In this document: positions 22,584 to 25,541 of the stretch, piece by piece
Layout: the number at the start of each line of letters is the position of its first letter
How positions within the stretch are numbered: position 1 is the first letter of the stretch
Assembly (NCBI GenBank): GCA_934351255.1
Contig: CAKRJH010000024.1
Coordinates: forward strand, 1 to 25,541
DNA from: an uncultured Lachnospiraceae bacterium
Lineage (GTDB): Bacteria; Bacillota; Clostridia; Lachnospirales; Lachnospiraceae
DNA length: 25,541 nt
Reading direction: 5' to 3'
Position numbers and translations under genes: made by a program
Notes under the pieces: model-generated
Databases searched by the model: none
What the model saw: the letters and a program-made list of their open reading frames with translations, nothing else
What the model was told of the DNA's origin: nothing

Positions 22584-23296
22584 GCTTGTTCTCCTATTTT
22601 TTCTTCTGTATATTTCTTGTTTACAAACTCAAAAGTTTTCCACTCCTGTTTCTTGCTTGAACTGGAAAATATAATACCTCCAAACAATCCAGCATATACT
22701 GGAGCAAAACACAACCCAAGCAGAATAGAATCAAACAACAGCCATCCCATTACCATTCCTAATACAAACCCCATTGCATAACCGGCCCCACTTGAACCAT
22801 TTCGTGTTTTTTTATCCAGAGTGTTTCTGTAGATTAACATATCATCCCACACAATTCCTGAAACCTGTCCCCATTCCATCTGCTCCTTGATATCCTTTTG
22901 TATCAATTCTTCTATTTTATTCTTTGAACTGATCGCAGGCTCAAGCAAGTGATTGAAAATCAGTCTATATGCTGCTTTCCCCACTTCAAATACCTTTTGC
23001 AGATCATTCATCAAATTATGTATGTCTGAATTCTGATCTGTTTCAACTTCTTTCGAATTGTACTCAACAAAAAAATCTTCCAGCCACTCAAATATGTATA
23101 ATCCAATTAAATCCTTATTCTGATATATTCCATAAACCCTTCCTTTTTGTTCAATCGCCGCAAACACCTGACAGCTTATATCCGTATCGCCTGACAGCTT
23201 CATCAAACTCGAACTAAAATTCTCTCGTACTATCCTTCTTTTATTCAAAAGCACGACACTAATTTTCTGCTCCTTATTCACAGTTCCTAATTTCAT
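22574..23296 (-). CDS. Unknown protein with C-terminal glycine-rich membrane hairpin
   Basis: A 240-residue protein I do not recognise. The N-terminal 160 residues are soluble and mixed alpha/beta (KISVVLLNKRRIVRENFSSS, then GRVYGIYQNKDLIGLYIFE). Residues about 170-212 are a hydrophobic hairpin rich in glycine (GYAMGFVLGMVMGWLLF and LLGLCFAPVYAGLFGGIIF) before a short charged tail. The ATG at 23296 follows GGAG; the longer frame to 23344 runs into the operator. It is the first gene of the XRE/DUF3169 cassette, so may be its effector. Confidence 0.65.
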   Translation of the reverse strand: MKLGTVNKEQKISVVLLNKRRIVRENFSSSLMKLSGDTDISCQVFAAIEQKGRVYGIYQNKDLIGLYIFEWLEDFFVEYNSKEVETDQNSDIHNLMNDLQKVFEVGKAAYRLIFNHLLEPAISSKNKIEELIQKDIKEQMEWGQVSGIVWDDMLIYRNTLDKKTRNGSSGAGYAMGFVLGMVMGWLLFDSILLGLCFAPVYAGLFGGIIFSSSSKKQEWKTFEFVNKKYTEEKIGEQACH

Positions 23297-23337
23297 TTCA
23301 TCCACTCCATTTTCATTTGACAACTTTTCTTTTCTTT

Positions 23338-23388
23338 TTGACAACTTTCCTTGTCATTTTTATATCATATGACAAGGAAAGTTGTCAA
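23338..23388 (-). promoter_or_regulatory. Cassette promoter inside a 20-bp inverted repeat operator
   Basis: TGACAA-N6-TTGTCA occurs twice (23339-23356 and 23370-23387), and the two copies form a perfect inverted repeat (23338-23357 with 23369-23388). The minus-strand promoter is embedded in it: TTGACA (23383-23388), 18 bp, extended -10 TATAAA (23359-23364). A third half-site TTGACAACTTT lies at 23317-23327. One operator covers the -35 box and the other the start point, as expected for strong autorepression. Confidence 0.8.
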
Positions 23389-23442
23389 TACCTTTGTGGA
23401 GTGCTGAAATGGGATCCGAAATTCCAGTTCACCTGATTTTTG

Positions 23443-23469
23443 AATTAGCAAAACACTGTTTCGCTAATT
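23443..23469 (-). terminator. Hairpin after rhuM
   Basis: A 12-bp stem with one mismatch (23443-23454 with 23458-23469) and 3-nt loop stands 13 bp after the rhuM stop. The following minus-strand sequence is CAAAAATC, without a T tract, so termination may be weak. Confidence 0.45.
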
Positions 23470-23482
23470 TGGTCTCGAATTT

Positions 23483-24517
23483 TCATTTCTTTGTGTTTTC
23501 CTCTAATTCCAACATATACTTGTCAAAGTCGGACATGAACAATCTGTCCTGAATGACACGATATTTTTCAAATTCCGTCTCCGCATGAAGCTTTGCAATT
23601 TCTGCAGTCACCTTACCTGCATCCTGCAAAATACCGTAATCAAACATCTCAATGAAGCTATTAAGCCTTTTTTCCCAGTCCTGCATCGTCAGAGGAATAT
23701 GCCGTAATGTCATGTTTTCTGCAAAATCCAGGTATGCCGTAACCATACGATTCAGCTGTTTCATTTCATCCTGACTCAAATAATTCTTAGCAACCGTAAC
23801 ATCACTTTTCTTAATCTTGCCATCCGGAGCATCGGCCCAGGTAGTTAATCCCATATGCTCTTTGGTGTGGTCTGCTCTTTCCACGATTACCTCGGCTGCT
23901 GTATGTCCATGAACTGCGAAGTGCATCTTATTCTGGACAGTCGCATAAAATCTTCTGGTCGTTGCAGCATTTTTATCATAATCAATGGCTGTGGCATACA
24001 AGTCAGTGATCTTCTGATAGAACTTTCTTTCGCTGGCACGAATCTCACGGATGCGTTCCAACTGTTCGTCGAAATACTTTTCTGTCAGATATGTTCCACG
24101 TTTCAACCGTTCGTCATCCATGACCCAGCCTTTGATGGTATAGTCTTTTGCGATCTGATTCACCCATTTACGGAACTGTATCGCACGCTCGGAATTGACC
24201 TTGAAACCTACGGCAATAATCATTTCCAGGGAATAGTGATTTGTATTGTAGCTTTTCCCGTCAGGAGCAGTTATTCGAAATTTTCGAATAACTGCATCCT
24301 CCTGTAACTCACTGTCCTCGAATATCTTTTTAATATGATAATTGATTGTATTTGTTCCTACATCATACAATGTGGCCATCATCTTCTGTGTCAGCCATAT
24401 ATTCTCATCCTCATAGCGCATCTCTATGCTGTCCTGCTGATCTCCCACAGAAGCAACATAGGTTAAATATTCCGCTGCGCTGGAACGGATGGTTATTTCC
24501 TCTTTTTTCTTTGCCAA
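23483..24517 (-). CDS. RhuM family protein
   Basis: A 344-residue protein of the RhuM (virulence protein) family, common in mobile elements and near restriction or defence genes. Family signature segments are the N-terminal NIWLTQKMMATLYDVGTNTI winged-helix-like region, the TNHYSLEMIIAVGFKVNSER block, then FRKWVNQIAKDYTIKGW, and a C-terminal region with FYATVQNKMHFAVHGHTAAE. Molecular function is unknown. The start is a TTG at 24517 preceded by AAGGAGG nine bases upstream; no ATG fits as well. It lies downstream of fic in the same direction. Confidence 0.88.
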   Translation of the reverse strand: MAKKKEEITIRSSAAEYLTYVASVGDQQDSIEMRYEDENIWLTQKMMATLYDVGTNTINYHIKKIFEDSELQEDAVIRKFRITAPDGKSYNTNHYSLEMIIAVGFKVNSERAIQFRKWVNQIAKDYTIKGWVMDDERLKRGTYLTEKYFDEQLERIREIRASERKFYQKITDLYATAIDYDKNAATTRRFYATVQNKMHFAVHGHTAAEVIVERADHTKEHMGLTTWADAPDGKIKKSDVTVAKNYLSQDEMKQLNRMVTAYLDFAENMTLRHIPLTMQDWEKRLNSFIEMFDYGILQDAGKVTAEIAKLHAETEFEKYRVIQDRLFMSDFDKYMLELEENTKK

Positions 24518-24549
24518 ATAAAGTGTCCTCCTTCTACTTCTTAAAGTAG

Positions 24550-24633
24550 CTATTCCACTTGTGAATCAAATGATTGTTTCAGGATTTCCTTCAACTCTTC
24601 TATCCTATAACTCTTCGGCTTTGTATATAGCAT
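24550..24633 (-). CDS. Possible small ORF overlapping the fic 3' end
   Basis: A 27-residue frame, MLYTKPKSYRIEELKEILKQ and seven more residues, starts inside the last codons of fic in another frame, with GAAGGAT just before the ATG, and ends 33 bp before the rhuM start. It is mainly helical and charged. It could be a coupled small protein or chance. Confidence 0.25.
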   Translation of the reverse strand: MLYTKPKSYRIEELKEILKQSFDSQVE

Positions 24634-25210
24634 ATCCTTCATAAAAATAACTATGATCTATGCCCTTCATATACACTTCCCGGTCATCAATTTTATCTGT
24701 CAGCGCCTGCTTTAAGATATGTTTTATTTCAATATCTTTAATCGGGCTTCTTTCCATGGCCAGCAAATAATCTTCCTTATCTACAGCACTCCAATCAACC
24801 ACCATGCTCAACTCTTTTTTCAAAATTAAATCGAGCCATATCCTGGTACTTCGACCATTCCCTTCTCGAAACGGATGGGCTATATTCATTTCCACATACT
24901 TTTCAACAATCTCATCAAATGTTGACTGTGGCATCCTCTCAACATTCTCTATGGCTGCCTGTAAATACATCACTGGCGCAAATCTAAAATTTCCTTTTGC
25001 AATATTGACAGTTCTCAGCGTTCCAGCGAAATCATAAATCTCATCAAATAAATATTTATGGATTGCCGCAAGCATTTCAAAGGTTCCAGCTGTATAATTA
25101 TCTAAATATCCATTTTCAAACAACTCGACAGCTTTTTTCTTGCTTATTTTTTCTTCCATTCTGGCAAGTTCTGTAGAATCTGTAAGATTAAGTTTATTTG
25201 CTAATGTCAT
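24605..25210 (-). CDS. fic: Fic family AMP-transferase, class III-like
   Basis: A 201-residue Fic-domain protein, likely to transfer AMP from ATP to target proteins. The catalytic loop HPFREGNGR (residues 112-120) is complete, with catalytic His112. A C-terminal SYFYEG (residues 187-192) fits the inhibitory motif [S/T]xxxE[G/N] of class III Fic proteins such as that of Neisseria meningitidis, in which the glutamate blocks productive ATP binding. So it is probably self-inhibited and has no separate antitoxin. The start is set at 25210, where AAGGTG has normal spacing; an ATG at 25216 is closer to that site. It follows the serine recombinase gene by 51 bp. Confidence 0.9.
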   Translation of the reverse strand: MTLANKLNLTDSTELARMEEKISKKKAVELFENGYLDNYTAGTFEMLAAIHKYLFDEIYDFAGTLRTVNIAKGNFRFAPVMYLQAAIENVERMPQSTFDEIVEKYVEMNIAHPFREGNGRSTRIWLDLILKKELSMVVDWSAVDKEDYLLAMERSPIKDIEIKHILKQALTDKIDDREVYMKGIDHSYFYEGYAIYKAEEL

Positions 25211-25261
25211 AGTCATTCACCTTCCCGTCTGATTCACTCACTGTCTCGTCAAGATCATCTC

Positions 25262-25541
25262 TTATTTCTCTTTCCTTGTAATCAATGCCACCGTCTCACT
25301 TTGTGTATCATTGTCCAAACTTAATGTAAACTCTTTTTCTATAATCGGTAACTTAAATTCTATGGATTTCAGCCACTGACCATTTTCTTTGCGTTCTTCG
25401 TAAATCTGCACATTATCCACTAACTGCGACAGGAACTCCCGTTTCTCTACTTCGTTCATTTGAACATACAATTTATCAAAGAAAATGAGTGCCTTGTAAA
25501 TGTTATCCCCTGTAATCTTATCTGCCAGCAGAGAGCGTTTC
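25262..25541 (-). CDS. Serine recombinase, C-terminal part (runs off the window)
   Basis: The frame is open to the right edge of the window, so only the last 92 residues are seen: KRSLLADKITGDNIYKALIF, then FDKLYVQMNEVEKREFLSQL, then VQIYEERKENGQWLKSIEFK and LPIIEKEF near the end. This matches the C-terminal region of large serine recombinases of clostridial mobile elements (after the zinc ribbon and coiled-coil). The catalytic domain lies outside. It suggests that the accessory genes to its left are part of an integrated element. Confidence 0.8.
   Translation of the reverse strand, partial: KRSLLADKITGDNIYKALIFFDKLYVQMNEVEKREFLSQLVDNVQIYEERKENGQWLKSIEFKLPIIEKEFTLSLDNDTQSETVALITRKEK

Noticed and set aside
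1..25541. CRISPR array, tRNA or rRNA
   Set aside because: No regularly spaced repeats and no cloverleaf or rRNA-like segments were found on reading both strands.

Overview
The window looks like chromosome from a Lachnospiraceae-type gut Firmicute (class Clostridia). The protein sequences resemble that family, nearly every start has a strong GGAGG-type ribosome-binding site, promoters read as clean sigma-A boxes, and DUF3793, a DUF4179 anti-sigma factor and an ATPase-less sugar importer are all typical of the group. Most genes are on the minus strand.

Layout. (1) 24-1299: an iron/redox-type operon, DUF3793 protein plus flavodoxin, with a sigma-A promoter and a perfect 16-bp operator-like palindrome. 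(2) 1331-3890: araD and a ribulokinase-like FGGY kinase, ending in a strong terminator. (3) 4039-5831: a perfect palindromic element, a Dabb protein and a cation/proton antiporter. (4) 5862-8025: murI-metY. (5) 8042-11553: a CUT1 sugar ABC importer (binding protein and two permeases, no ATPase) with paired LacI-type operators and an internal leaky terminator. (6) 11672-15909: an apparent electrophile-stress regulon. An AdhR/NmlR-like MerR regulator with the Cys52 signature sits between two transcription units, antiporter-nth and a DXS-like synthase. Each unit starts with the same MerR operator inside a promoter with the diagnostic 19-bp spacer. (7) 15993-17718: an ECF sigma factor with its overlapping DUF4179 anti-sigma gene. 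(8) 17744-18513: a Spx/ArsC-like protein and a small XRE regulator with twin operators around its promoter.

From about 18.8 kb the base composition becomes visibly more AT-rich and the content becomes accessory: a 5'-truncated GNAT gene, a long hairpin, a probable free-standing small RNA gene (promoter, folded body, terminator), a PBECR-like nuclease candidate beside a coiled-coil membrane protein, an XRE protein fused to a phage polyvalent-type domain whose 3' end is duplicated as a decayed remnant, an AlbA/Schlafen-type pseudogene, a three-gene XRE/DUF3169/unknown cassette with a striking TGACAA-N6-TTGTCA operator pair, RhuM, a self-inhibited class III-type Fic protein, and the C-terminus of a serine recombinase running off the right edge. 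This reads as an integrated mobile element or defence-type island with one edge near 18.8-18.95 kb.

The observations most worth following are the MerR regulon linking an antiporter, DNA repair and a DXS-like enzyme; the unassigned small RNA at 18917-19040; and the autoregulated XRE/DUF3169 cassette. No rRNA, tRNA or CRISPR array was seen. All functions are inferred by reading, without database searches.
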